Positions 12,826 through 25,457 of a DNA stretch of 64,000 bases are shown here, in pieces. Position 1 is the first letter of the stretch; the number at the start of each line of letters is the position of its first letter. The translations under genes and the position numbers were made by a program. The notes below the pieces were generated by a model. The model did not search any database. It worked only from the letters and a program-made list of their open reading frames with translations, and was not told the origin of the DNA. This DNA comes from Cladorrhinum sp. PSN259 (Eukaryota; Ascomycota; Sordariomycetes; Sordariales; Podosporaceae): positions 124,001 to 188,000 of the forward strand of contig MU867062.1 in NCBI GenBank assembly GCA_033725935.1, read 5' to 3'.

Positions 12826-15760
12826 ATGTCGATGCACAACAGGTATGCATGGTTCCACGGCGCTTCGTCCGCCGTCCCCATCCCTTTAAAGAAAGCCCCT
12901 GTGAGGAATGGAAACCAGGCATAGGCCAGGTTACATGATCGAGAAGCAGTTGGGATCATCTCGTTCTTTGCCCGTTCCCCGGAATACCTTGTTACTGGTG
13001 GAGTTGGCGACTCCGCTGCGCGGTCCGCTTCCTATGACCAGGGCCCATGGCTCAGGACAAGCTGTTTTAATATTAAAGGCTCCGCCTAGGGGGGATGTAA
13101 TGCTAACCGTATCCCCTTTTCCAGTGTTTACTCGACCGGGCAGTTCATGAACCCAGGGCCCGCCCCTCGACCGCCTCAAGAAAAACCTCGACTCGGACTC
13201 ATGCCGAATGTGAATCTCTCTGGTTCCATGTCGAGCATGACCTTGGCATCACCGGCCACCAGCACATACAGCGGAACGACTATAGCACTCCCTATCTCTC
13301 GCCAGGGATCGAACATCACGATGGACGGCTCGGGGGGTCTCGCCATCATCAAGCAGGGTCCTGTCGGCCTACCAAGCAAGTTCGGTTTTCCGCGGTGGAA
13401 GCAGAGATACCTGATCCTTCGCAAGGACGTTCTGGACTTCCACAAGAACGAGAACGGGAAACACCTTTATAAGATTCAGCTTTCTGATGTTATTGGTATT
13501 AGCCGAGTGGAGGATGACAATGGCGATCCGGTCTTCGAGATCAAAAGGCACCTGACCAACTCCTACACCGGTCCTCCTGGCACGGACGAGAACGGAGTCA
13601 GATCGCTTCGGGTTTGCGTCAATGAAGACGGCGAGTTGTATGAGTGGATCGACTTCATATACGCCCGCTGCGCAGGCGGTGTCAGCAATCCTACCAACTT
13701 TTCCCACGCCGTCCATGTCGGCTTCAACCCTCAGACCGGCCAGTTTACCGGGCTTCCAGAAGAATGGACGCGGCTGCTCAACTCATCCGCCATCACGAAG
13801 GAGGATGTTGAGAGAAACCCCCAAGCTGTTTTCGAGGTCCTCGACTTCTACTCCGACCTGGCTAAGCGCGCCGAGAACCCCGAGCAGTATCCTACTCCCA
13901 TTTCTACCCCATCACCAAATGTTATGCAGAACGACCAGTTTGGATATCCCAGCGGCAACTCGATCGTTCCACCAAGGGCGCCGGCCAAGCCAGTTCAACA
14001 GCGTAGCCCAGCATCCTACAGCACAACACCAACCCAGCAGATGGCCCAGGCCCCTTCGCCACGACCGTCCCCTTCTGAACAACAACAACAGATGCAACTG
14101 CAGGGCGTTTCACCAAACTACATTAGCGCAGACCGTATGCGGGAAGAGCAGCGATATAGGGAACTGGAGCGACAGCAGAGAGAGAAAGAGGAGCAGGCCC
14201 GTCGGGAACTCGAGGCTTATAATGCGTCGATTCCACAGACCAGAACGCCTCTCGCTAAGCAAGAGATCGGTGGCGGTTATGGCGGTTCTTCATCTTCAGC
14301 CGACAGGTTTAACCCAAGTCGAGCAGCCCCCAAGGCCCCTCAGGCTATTCAGAACCTCAAAGCACAGAGACCCGCACCGGCACCACCATCGAGCGCTTCG
14401 ACCTCGTCTCGCCCACCTCTCACCCACCAGTCCAGTTCCGCCTCGACTCGGGATCCGACAGGCCAACAACGCCTGCCACGACCCGACCAGGGCGGTGCTG
14501 CAGCTCCCTCGCGCTACCAGAACGGATCGGCAGCCGCTACACGGCAGCCTCAGCAGCAACAACAGCAGACACGGTTACCGGCACCAGTTAAGCCTCTTAA
14601 TGTTGCCAAGCCTAATAATGATGCTGTTAAGGCTGCCGAGGCTGCTTTGACTGCCAAGCCGCCCGCGACTGAACGCAAGCAAGATGTTCGCATGTCGACC
14701 ATGTCTGAGAACGAGGTTATGGCGAAACTTAGAGAAGTTGTCTCCCGTACCGACCCTAATCAGATGTATGCCAAGCAAAAGAAGATTGGTCAGGGTGCCT
14801 CCGGGTCCGTCTACGTCGCCAAGGTTATGGCCCAGAGACCCGGTGCTCCTAACGTCTCCCAGCTCAAGGCTCGCGGAGGCAGCGACCGTGTTGCTATCAA
14901 GCAAATGGATCTTGCTCATCAGCCTCGCAAGGAGCTTATTGTGAACGAGATTTTGGTTATGAAGGAGAACAAGCACCCCAATATTGTCAACTTTCTTGAC
15001 GCCTTCCTCATGGATAATGACAAGGAACTCTGGGTTGTCATGGAGTATATGGAGGGTGGTGCCTTGACAGATGTCATTGAGAATAACCCCGTTATTACAG
15101 AGGAGCAGATTTCCACCATTTGCCTCGAGGTATGTTTTCAGTGCGCCCCTTTTGATTGAGTACAGCAAGCTAATATTGTAAACAGACATGCCAAGGCTTG
15201 GATCATCTGCACGCTCAAAACATTATTCATCGTGACATTAAGTCTGATAATGTCCTCTTGGACGCTCGTGGCAATGTCAAGATCAGTAAGTTGATTTTCT
15301 TTTCTACACAAATTCCCTTTCGGAGCTCCATTTGCTAACTCATCTTTCAGCTGATTTCGGTTTCTGCGCCAAGCTTACCGAGACCAAGTCAAAACGCGCC
15401 ACCATGGTCGGTACTCCGTACTGGATGGCTCCCGAAGTCGTCAAGCAGAAGGAGTACGGTCCCAAGGTCGATATCTGGTCCCTGGGTATCATGGCTATTG
15501 AAATGATCGAGTCGGAGCCGCCTTACCTTAACGAGGAGCCCCTGAAGGCGCTGTACCTGATCGCCACCAACGGCACGCCGAGGTTGAAGAAACCAGAGAA
15601 GTTGAGTAAGGAGCTCAAGGCCTTCTTGTCGGTGTGCTTGTGCGTGGATGTCAAGAGCCGCGCCTCAGCGCAGGAGTTGTTAAACCATGACTTTTTGAAG
15701 CACGGGTGCCCACTGGCTAGTTTGTCTGAGCTGTTGGCTTTTAAGAGGACCGCGAAATAG
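12826..15760 (+). CDS. CLA4: Ste20/PAK-family kinase Cla4 (PH-CRIB-kinase)
   Basis: Four exons, 12826-12842, 13125-15129, 15186-15285 and 15351-15760, encode 843 aa. The first coding exon is only 17 nt (MSMHN plus a split Ser) and is followed by a 282-nt intron with a CTAAC branch point. Domains: PH at about residues 77-190; CRIB/p21-binding at about 192-218, with the conserved HAVHVGF core and FTGLP end; a Gln/Pro/Ser-rich linker with a short charged helix; and the kinase at about 554-830. Kinase landmarks: glycine loop GQGASG, Lys598, catalytic HRD Asp691, DFG at 709-711, activation-loop Thr725 and APE at 734-736. PH plus CRIB identifies Cla4 rather than Ste20. Family role: a Cdc42/Rac effector acting at the plasma membrane in polarised growth, septation and hyphal morphology. 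All catalytic residues are present. Confidence 0.96.
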
Positions 15761-16509
15761 ATAATGTGAAAAAAGATGGGAAGGGTAGGAACGTATTATT
15801 TGGTATTTTTGAACGTATTGCAGAAGAGGGAATGAAAGGGAAGGAAGGGAAAGGAGTGTAGAGAATTTTATTCTATTTTTCTTTTCTCATGTTGAAGAAG
15901 TAGAGGCTTATTTTTATTAGTTGTAAAGGAAATAGCTTCGACTATGCTGTCTGTCTAGGTGCGTCGAACGGGATGGGAGTAAAAGGGGTAAAACAAATGG
16001 TATGTTGTTTTTGGATGTTTTGGGGGAAGAGGGGGGATATCACTGATAGGGCAACAAACGGGGAGGGAGATGTGTCTTCGGGAAGTCAGAAATAGAAAGA
16101 GAAGAGTAGGCAGGTGTTGTGTGCATGTGTGTAAAAGGGGGGGAGGAGATACACGAGCACACATACATGTGATACCACGCAGAGGATGGCATGAGAGGCA
16201 AGACATGGCATGTGCATATTAGTACAAAGTTTTTATTTGTTTCACTTGTTTTTATTTCATTTTTTTGTTTTTATTTTTAAGGGGAACTTTCTGGCTTATT
16301 GATGTGGTTCTGAAACTTCTTTTTAGTTTTATATATCTTTTCATACATTCGGGTTTTCTTAAGGGCGGATGATACAAACAAACTACACTACTTATTTCTC
16401 TCAACTTTCTTCTAGAGTATAATTTGTTCTTGGTTTGTAGTATCCCAAGTTATGTCTGTTTATATTTCTATCCATTTGGGTTCATCAATCTTGTCAGGAT
16501 ATTTCGATG

Positions 16510-16582
16510 GTGTGTGTGTGTGCGTGTGTGTGTGTGCGTGTGTGTGTGTGCGTGTGTGTGTGTGCGTGTGTGTGTGTGTGTG
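16510..16582. repeat. TG/CG compound microsatellite with 14-bp higher-order unit
   Basis: Four successive units of (TG)6CG, each 14 bp, then (TG)9. Alternating purine/pyrimidine throughout. Confidence 0.95.
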
Positions 16583-16791
16583 AATATGTTATGTGGGCTA
16601 TTATTATTACCTAGAGTTAAATTTGATTTTCATGAAGGTTCAGATTTCGAATACATTTCACGGACTTTGCATTGGAGGAAGATACCAGGGGAATGGTGTT
16701 GCGGTCAGTGTGCGGTTTTAAAGGGATGTCTTGTAGGATAGAGAATCAAAGGTGCGTGTATGAAATGTGCGAGAAGAAGAAAAAAAAAAGG

Positions 16792-16817
16792 GGAGAGAGA
16801 GAGAGAGAGAGAGAGAG
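16792..16817. repeat. (GA)n microsatellite
   Basis: About thirteen GA units directly after an A-run. Confidence 0.95.
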
Positions 16818-19800
16818 CTAAAGTTGTGATATTGCTTGTTCTTCCATGAAGCTACTACCTGTTGAGACACCTGTGATATTCTGGATGGAAATGAGAAAAT
16901 GTTCGTTTTTGCGTTTTTGTTTTATGGTTGATATTGTGTTGTTCATGTTGAGAGTGCTAGACGACCTGTTTAGGCATGTTGAATAACTTGGTGTGGTAAC
17001 CCCAGAGGTGAGGGCTGTTGTGATGTTATTATAGCCCGTGTGATTTCTTGATCTATTATGTGATGCACCATATGTGAGAGGCCAATTAAAGAGTTAGGTG
17101 GCAGCTATTTGCTTATGAAGGGAATGGATTAGCTGTACCGTTCAGTTGGAGCATTAATTTGACTGGCATGGGAGGGCTTGAGATTGGGGTAGGTGTCAAG
17201 GAAGGAAAAGAAAAATCACGGCTTGGGGCGGGTATGTATAGATTTTCGAAATATGAGAATGTCGAGCGCGGTCCTGTCGTAGTTTGCATAATGGTCTAAG
17301 AGTCTGTTGTTTTTTTGGCTGAACGCCTGCTCTTTATGAGTGCCCACCGATTCCTGGTGATCTGAGAGTAAAGGATGATCTAAGAATCAAGCAGATACAC
17401 AGAGTAGACTATCGAATCCAGACATAGTTACGATCTATTTAAAAAAGAAACAATGACTGATTTATTGCATGTAGAGAAGTTGAAAGGCAGATGCCCATGA
17501 TGCTATTGGGTTTCGGTAATCCGTCCTCCCCTATCTGATTAAACGCAACTTTGGTACCCCAGCCCGAGTCCAGAGACGATCAACGCATCTAACGGGAGGC
17601 CACGCATCGTAGTAACAGTTCAAAGGAAGAATGGGGGAAGTAGAGTTCATCGGTTTGTCTAGACAAGCTCATGAAATGGAGCTACCTACTATTACGTACA
17701 AGTCTTGGACAGGTATTGAGACATATTCGTAGTGCTTTATTGTGGATAATAAATTTGAGACGTAGTGTAGTTCCCAGATCAGCATCGTTGAGAGATATAG
17801 TGTGTACGACGATGGAGCAATGAACTCGACGATCCCGTCACGGGAAGGCGGCTCTCCCCGGAAAGAAGGGACGAACCCAAACCGAGGCTACGTAATCGTC
17901 CAGGCAAGCCTTCCACCGTTCCCTGTTTCCTGTCTAGGCAGAGGCTATTAGAGAGTTACCGTAAGGATGCTCCAGCTCGGGGCAGAACAGAAGAAGGGCA
18001 TATTGGGAAATGGTTGCATGATCCACGGTCCCACGACGACGGAGGACCGGAGAAGCTGTGTGTGCCTCCGGGGAATCATCCGGTGGCGGAACCGCCACCC
18101 ACCAACAGCCTTCCTCCTGTCCCGTCGTCTTGGACGTAATAACCGCGGGTAATGCTTCAGCAGAACATCACGGACGGCTGTTCAAGGAAAGATATTTTTT
18201 TCCCTTTCTTTCAAAGTTTGCCTTACCCCTGAATTGCAATGAATGCAGTCGTTGGCCTTGGCGCTTGGCTTTCCCGAAACCCCAGAGCGATCTGCAAGAG
18301 ACGGCAGTGTGATTGCGCGGGATGGACAGATTGAATCACAGGGGGGAAGGACAAAAAGGTGACCAGGGGATTGCCGTTTCAGATTTTCCAAGCAGATCCC
18401 ATCCCCCAATGGTCCTCTGGCTCTGATTGGCGAGAAAATGTCCTTCCAGAGTTTGGTCCAGCATGAATCTGTGAGGTTATGCAGTTGGGAGGGGGGTAGG
18501 AATACCCCGATTTGTCGCCTGTATGGAGTGTAGGTTGCTTTTGTTTGTATTAGAGTGATGAGTGTAGGATGCGGGAACGTTTCTGATTGGATCCCTGATC
18601 TTTTTTTCATCGAAAGGGAAAAAAGGGGGCAAGACATTCAGGTGTTGGCGCAGACCTGCCTCGTCATCAGCATGAGCCATCTCGTCCATTCTCTAGTATA
18701 TATCGACTGACGGCAATAGTTTCTTGGGAAATTGGCTGTGCTCTCAGCTGTACATAGCCCAAGGCTACATATACATATACAACTGGCCGAGTTATGATTG
18801 CCTCGCATCCCAATGCAAGCTGCATGGCGGGAGGACGGCTTGCCAGAAATAGCTCTGGAGCTGAACCGAACTCAGATGAACCACAAGGCGGCACGGTATC
18901 CTCGATACATAGTGGAAAGAGTAGCCGAGAAGTCAAAGAACACCCTGACTTTAATAGTTTGGGGTCTTGCACCATGTCCGCTGCGGTTGTCAGTGCGTGT
19001 GTCCTGATCCGCTGTGGACCAAGTGGGAACCGACTGTGGACTAGCGTCATCCGGAGCCTGCCTTTTAGAAGGTGCAGCTTTCGAGAAGAAAATTCCTGCA
19101 GGAAGAGAAAAACTTGATGTTCAGGTCCCGGATCTTGCCAACAAAAAAGTCGAGGCTCCATCCAGCCCCCGGAATACGGAATTGATATTCACCGCTGCTT
19201 CCATCTTAGACCACACAAGCCGTAAATTCAATATTAGGACACACAGTGTTGCCGAAATGTCTACATAGTCTTCTATTGCAAAGAGGAATAGATATATGCA
19301 CGAAATAAGTCGCAGGTGGTGATAGGTTTCGAGCTCTCAAACCAACACTGCAATGTCTGATGGGTGACTTCCAGCTTTCGTGGAGGCTTGATATTTTGTT
19401 GGCAGGCCGGGAAATACAGTGTGCAAACACTAAAGTCATGCTCCCAATTAGCCCTCAAGAAACATACCAATTGCTATTTTTCTTTGTTCATTAAGCTTTA
19501 AAGTTGACATCTGGTCCTGTTTGTCTTTTGCCAAATGTGCAATGACCTTTCGAGATCGGATATCATTTAAGCAAATATACCTATCCTAAGGAGAGTCGCA
19601 ACGCGCACTGTACTTTGACTCCACTCGCCCACTGTCACTGCCCCCCTTCCGTCGCCCATCGCCCGTCCTGGCAGCTCTCAGCAGCAGCTCAACCCCCCTG
19701 AGAACGGTGTTTCATCTTGGACCCGTCCACCCATCACATCCATCCACACGCACCACAACCCTTCCTTCCGCTTTTACTCATCCAGCCTCAACCCCCAGAA

Positions 19801-20533
19801 CGACAAACTTGTCTTTTCTAGGTTTTCCCCCCACCAGCATTGGCAACTTACCACCATCACTAGCGACCACCGCCACTCCTCCCTACGACGACGAAGCTGC
19901 CGTATCCTTTTTGCTTCGTTTCTCCAGGCCTCTCAACCCCATCCTAATGACGCTTGTATATTAACTAGGCTTCAAGTCCATTCCCGATCCCGCTCTTTTT
20001 TAGTCCCGGGGTCGCTCCGCCGAGAAGAGGAAACACGAAGCAGCTACTCCTTGTCCAGGGAGCCAAGCCAGTCAGAACCGCTTGCATTTCTGCTTTCTGC
20101 ATCAGGGCATTTATATTTTTCCATCAGCAACCTCCTAGGTTCAAACGACATTGTGCCGCGACGTCGTCCCTCTGCGCCCCCTGACATTCCTTCAGGATCG
20201 AAGCAGACAGAAGCCAGCTCCATTCTAGTTTTTTACCTTCCCCGCCGGCCGACGTCCGACAACAACGACCATTGTAATTGCACCGACCTTTCAGCTTGCG
20301 ACACACCGTCTTCTTCGAGTTCTCTGAGCATTGAGCAACGCTTCTTTTAATTAGAATTCACATTCGTCCCTACGCCTTTATTTTTCTCGCATCGCCCTCT
20401 CATCGACGCGCAGTGCACGTCGTCGCACCGATCCCAGTCTCTACCGCCTGACCACCTGGGTGTCGTCTGGCGAGATCTCGGGTCCGACGTGTGACGCAAT
20501 CCCGAGCGGAAACGAGATAAATAATATTATCTG

Positions 20534-20554
20534 ATGAGGGCTGAAAAAAAATAA
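20534..20554 (+). other. Six-codon uORF just before the RRM-PUF start
   Basis: ATG AGG GCT GAA AAA AAA TAA. It ends 6 nt before the main ATG at 20561, so any ribosome starting here would terminate on top of the main start. Confidence 0.5.
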
Positions 20555-20560
20555 TCGATA

Positions 20561-23500
20561 ATGTCGAATTCTAGACCAGGCGAGCACTTGACCATTGGCT
20601 ATCCGCCACAGACAATCTCAACACAAAACAGATCAAACTCGCCCACAAGCACCTCCCCAAACGACCCGCAGTCCGCTGGGAGCACCCTTCGGTCTCCCTT
20701 TGGCCTGTCGCCCGGTTTAACATCTACTTCCAAGATGTCGGGTGCATCCCGCTCCGGCAATGGCTCTCCTTCCCACGAGATAACCGCGTCGGGGCGCTTG
20801 TTTTCTAAGCGGTAAGCTTTTAATTCCTGCTCCAATTGGGTAACACATTAGGCTTATTGTTGTGCAATGCAGCGCCAGAGAAATTCAAGCACAAGAGGGC
20901 ATTCCGGGAATCCCGGTAAATCCCTGGGGCGGGCCTCCGACTAGCGGCAACTCGACTCCCCTTCGCGAGAACATCCCTGAGTCGCCCACCGATGGGTTCC
21001 CCGATTTTACTCAACTCCCTACCCCCGATAGCCTGCCGCAGCAGCGACGTGCTCGCGCGGGTACAGTTCCGTCCAGGTTCTCGCCTGGTGGCGCTGGCGC
21101 TGGCTTGCTCGGAATTCCTACCATCGCGTCAAAGACCTCACGGCCGAGCCCGTCACAAACTCCTTTCAAATCCCCCTCGCCCGGTCTTGAGCAGTCGTCA
21201 AACGATATCTCCAATGCCACAACGCTCCTTTCAAGATTGAGAGCCGGCTCAATGCCTCAGCGAAGCCCTTTCACGTCTGTCCCTGGTACCAGCTCACCTT
21301 TCGGCCCCTCGATCTTCAGCAGTTGGAACCCCACTGGACGGGAGAGAGGCAATACGCTGGCAAGCATAGCGAGCGTGCCATCCAATGGACCTAGTTCTCC
21401 AGCCCAGTCCCAGTTTTCCCGAGAGGGCAACGGTGAGACTGATGTTCATATGAGAACTCTGGACTATCTTGGTCTGGCGGAAACCCCCCAGCAGCCACGA
21501 GCCCAGCTCGCAACGCCGACGTACATCCCGACCTATGCAGACTTCAGCAAGGCTAATAACCGCTTCCGGTCCTACTCGGTGAACAACAAGGACAAGTATG
21601 CGGATGAAGACGAAGATGATTATGACGCCGACACATTGTTGCAAATGGAGAGCCAGTATATACAACTCCAGGACCAGTTAGCCGCTACCAACGCTGCGAT
21701 CGTTAACCACAACCTGGCCGTTCAGGCCTTTGCCAGCCAGGCGGCAGTCAATCGCCCTCGAGCCAGGACGGCCGGCATTTTGGATACTCCTCCCTCGCGT
21801 CTTCGCGCTGGTTACTTCCCAACCCCCTCAAGGCTTGATAACTCAATTTCTGCAGCGGAGATTAGACTGCCCGATGAAAAGGACTACGATGACCTTCCCC
21901 AGGCAGTTGCTGGTATGTCATTGGGTAGGTCCAATAGCCGTAACAATGGCTTGTTGAGTGCCGATGAGCAGGGATTGGAAGGGCCGACTAGTGCTCTATG
22001 GCTCGGCAGCATTCCGACTTCTACGACAACTTCAACTTTGACCGAAATGTTCAAGTCATATGGGCCTATTCACTCGGCCAGAGTCCTGACACACAAGAAC
22101 TGTGGCTTTGTCAACTTTGAGCGGGTTGACAGCGCAGTCGCTGCAAAGACTAACATGAATGGGAAGGAGATTTTCCCCGGTGCTGGCCCAATTCGCATTA
22201 ACTTTGCGAAGCCGCCCTCCGCTTCCAACACGCCAGGCCATGATGGTGCTATCCCATCCCCCAGCCCCGTCCCTTTCGGGAAGGGGCAGGAGCCAGGAAC
22301 CGGGAGTGCATCTGGCGATGTCTCGCCGACCCCCCTCGCGGGCAATGTCACACCCTCCGTGCCTCCACTTGGTGAGATGACAGGCGATATTCTCACCATT
22401 GTCAGCCAATTTGGCGCAACCGAAGAGGACAAGCTCAAGATCACGGCCAGTCTACGAGATGCCATTGATTTCACTTCGTTTATCGATGAGATTCCCCCGA
22501 TTAAAGAGCCGGCACACACCCGAGTTCATGATGCTCCCAAGCTTCGGGACATCAGAAAGAGAATTGATAACCAGGCCTTGTCTCAGGCAGAAATAGAGAA
22601 CATCGCCTGCGAGATGCTTCCTGAAATTGCCGAGCTCGCTTCAGATTATCTGGGCAACACCGTTGTTCAGAAACTGTTTGAGCACTGCTCTGATACTGTC
22701 CGGGATTCGATGCTCGCTGAGATTGCGCCACACATGGCTGAGATTGGCGTACACAAGAACGGCACATGGGCTGCCCAAAAAATCATTGACGTTTGTAAGA
22801 CGCCGCATCAAATGACTCTCATCGTGGAGCACCTGCGGCCCTATACTCTCCCATTGTTCTTGGATCAATACGGCAACTACGTCCTGCAGGGCTGCCTGAA
22901 GTTTGGGTCGCCGTTCAATGATTTCATTTTTGAGACCATGCTGAGCAGGATGTGGGAGGCCGCACAGGGACGGTATGGAGCTCGTGCCATGCGAGCCTGT
23001 CTGGAGAGCCACCACTCTACCAAGGACCAGCAGAGGATGTTGGCAGCAGCCATTGCCTTGCACAGTGTCCAACTCGCCACCAACGCCAATGGAGCCCTGC
23101 TTCTCACCTGGTTCCTCGACACTTGCACCTTCCCGCAGCGGCGCACTGTCCTCTCGCCTCAACTCGTCCCCTACTTGGTTCACTTGTGTACCCATAAAGT
23201 GGCTTATCTCACGGTTCTAAAGGTTATTAATCAGAAGGCAGAGGGTGATGCAAGGGACACTATCCTCAAGGCGCTCTTCTTCACCCCGAATGACCAAGTT
23301 TTGGAGGCAATTTTGACTGACCATGCTTGCGGAGCGACCTTGATTTTCAAGGTTCTTACAACGCCATTCTTTGATGAGGCCATCCGGAGTCAAGTTGTGG
23401 AGACCGTCAAAAATGTTCTCATTCGCATCAAGGCACAGCCAGGACAGGGTTACAAGCGCCTTATGGATGAAGTTGGTTTGTCAACCCGCAGCGGCAGTGG

Positions 23501-23600
23501 GGCCGGCGGAAACAATCCCTCCCGGGAGCACGGTAATGGTTCTGAGAGGCAACGGCCCGGTTCCCGTCAAACGCCTAATACCCAGCATCACCAACAGGCT

Positions 23601-23636
<36 letters not shown>

Positions 23637-24236
23637 CAACAACAAGCTCAACAGCAGCAGCAGCAGCAGCCTAACCAGTATAGCAGTAACGCACCCCAAT
23701 ACTACAATCCGCTCAATACACCAGCAGGCGTGGCAAACTATGAGATGGGTTTCGGTGTCTCTCGCGGCGAGGGGATGGACGCAGGTCTGGCCCAACAGTT
23801 CCCGCCATATGGAGCTCCACCTGGCATGTATGGGGCGTCAACCCCGCCGGTGGGACCTGCGGCTATTCAGCAGATGCAGTACCAACAGGCCATGATGGCT
23901 CGTGGCGCGCCGCCGATGAACAATTTCTTCCCTCCTGTTCCGGCAGGTTTCAACGGGTTTCAGAGCGGTAGTCCATCCTTGGATCAATACCGCAACCAGG
24001 GCATGCCCAATGGTAGCCCAATCCAGCCTCCCAGTGCTCCCCTGGCGGGCATTCCGGGTCAGGTGCCCTTCCCAGCAGCTCCTGGGTTCGGTATGAGCAT
24101 GGGCGGCATGCCCGGCTATGGCTACGGTGGCCAGGGAGGTGTGCAGAATGGAGGGTACATGGGAGAGCAGCAGGGTAACTCAAGGCGCGGACGTGTAGGT
24201 CGCAGCCCACAACCTGAGAGACAACGGCGTGAATAA
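20561..24236 (+). CDS. Jsn1/Puf1-Puf2-type RNA-binding protein (RRM + PUF repeats)
   Basis: Two exons, 20561-20811 and 20873-24236 (61-nt intron), encode 1204 aa. Residues 1-450 are low-complexity and Ser/Pro/Thr-rich, with an acidic patch near 245-255. An RRM lies at about 455-530, with RNP1-like CGFVNF. PUF repeats fill about 660-945. The C-terminus is Gln-rich (near-pure polyQ at about 990-1017) and then Pro/Gly/Met-rich. The RRM plus PUF order matches yeast Jsn1 (Puf1) and Puf2 rather than Puf3-5. Family role: binding of mRNA 3' UTRs, often for membrane-associated or mitochondrial messages. The RNA-contact positions of several repeats differ from the classical code (ARAMR, ALLLT), so target specificity cannot be read off. 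A six-codon uORF abuts the start. The ATG at 20561 was chosen because exon 1 reads through to a good donor (GTAAGC) in phase with exon 2. Confidence 0.93.
23594..23671 (+). repeat. CAG/CAA repeat encoding polyglutamine
   Basis: Imperfect CAG tract with a few CAA and GCT interruptions inside the RRM-PUF gene, encoding about 25 Gln with two Ala. Likely length-variable between strains. Confidence 0.95.
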
Positions 24237-25457
24237 GCCCTAGAAGGATATTTACTTACGTTGGTTTAGCAGAGATAAAAAGAGCTCGTCGAATATCCCG
24301 TCCGTTCTCGCGACCACATGTATGTGCCTTTTGGCAGTTACAAAGGCGCCTTCCTGTGTAAAGGACGAGCAAAAAAAAACATCCAGCTTGGCCGAGCTGA
24401 TAGGAGAAGGCGGTGCTGTGCTCCTTCAACGACCGAGGGTTTTTGGTATAGGTCGTGTGAGTGGATTCTAGGCTGTATTGGATCGAGGCACGGTCCCGAA
24501 GGAAGCTTGCATCGGCTCTCTCTTCCTTCAAAATACAACCCCTCCCTTTTGAACTTCACTTCGTTGTTGATTACTTTTGGGGCTTATGAAGTTAGATGAT
24601 TCGAAGAACGGACATGATGGGAAGGGATGAAGAGTTGTTTTGACTGCTCTTCGGGGCAAAAGCAACTGAAATCAGGGGTTTGCAGAGGTTCTTCTTGTCT
24701 TGTCTTTTTTTTTTTTTTTCATTCGATGCCTTTTATGCCACGGGGTTTTTTTCTTGTTAAAAAGATTGTTTTTTGAATGTTACTTCATGGTGGAGATGCT
24801 GTGTATGAGAAAAGAAAAAGAGAGATGAGATGAAGACTAAAAGACAAATTCCTCTGGAAGGGAAGAAAAGGGGCGGAAAGGAATGTTTACTACTATTACT
24901 ACTCTTTTTAGTACCTAAAAATAAACCTGGAATTTTACATCTTGTTACACTATATATTTTCTCCATTTGAACGTTGTGCTCAGTATTTACCCCTGCCAAT
25001 CCCTTCTTGTGATTTTGAGTTGATAGCTTTGCCTCATGCTAAATACTGTTTCCTCAAGTCCCTCCCTCCCGCACCAACCTGTGCGGCTGACCGCCGCCCA
25101 GCACTCTCAACGATGTCACCTCACCAATCGGATTCGCTCGTTTGTTGTCCCGAATTTTTGGTTGCGTTTACATGTTGTGGACTCGTCAGCCGCTTGCCCA
25201 ACAAAACCCGAATTAGGAGAGTAATCACGGGCTAATCAAGTTACTCGTCACCTTATGTTCTTTATCGTCGATTGCGCTTTTGGATGAGAATATGGCAGCC
25301 TAGATGGTATATGTATGCAAGGAAGGTATAGTGGTGTACGTAGTTTGGGTTGGGCTATCATGAATATATAATCCGACGATGGCCTTCTCCCTCTTCCCTG
25401 CTGCAGTTACAAGACAGACCTTATTCATTCATCGTGATATTTGAAAATCATTTCCCA
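24237..25457. other. Intergenic region between RRM-PUF and V-ATPase c-like genes
   Basis: RRM-PUF 3' UTR, a T-run near 24705 and the upstream region of the proteolipid gene. No coding region seen. Confidence 0.6.

Larger units (their letters stand above)
15761..20560. other. 4.8-kb gene-free stretch between CLA4 and the RRM-PUF gene
   Basis: CLA4 3' UTR, two microsatellites (16510-16582 and 16792-16817), then unassigned sequence. From roughly 19.6 kb on it is a C/T-rich stretch that is probably the promoter and long leader of the downstream RNA-binding protein gene. Minus-strand open frames at 18182-18637 and 18667-19161 have no recognisable features. Confidence 0.55.

Noticed and set aside
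18182..19161. Two adjacent minus-strand open frames (151 and 164 codons)
   Set aside because: Composition and codon use look random and no motif or conserved signature is visible.
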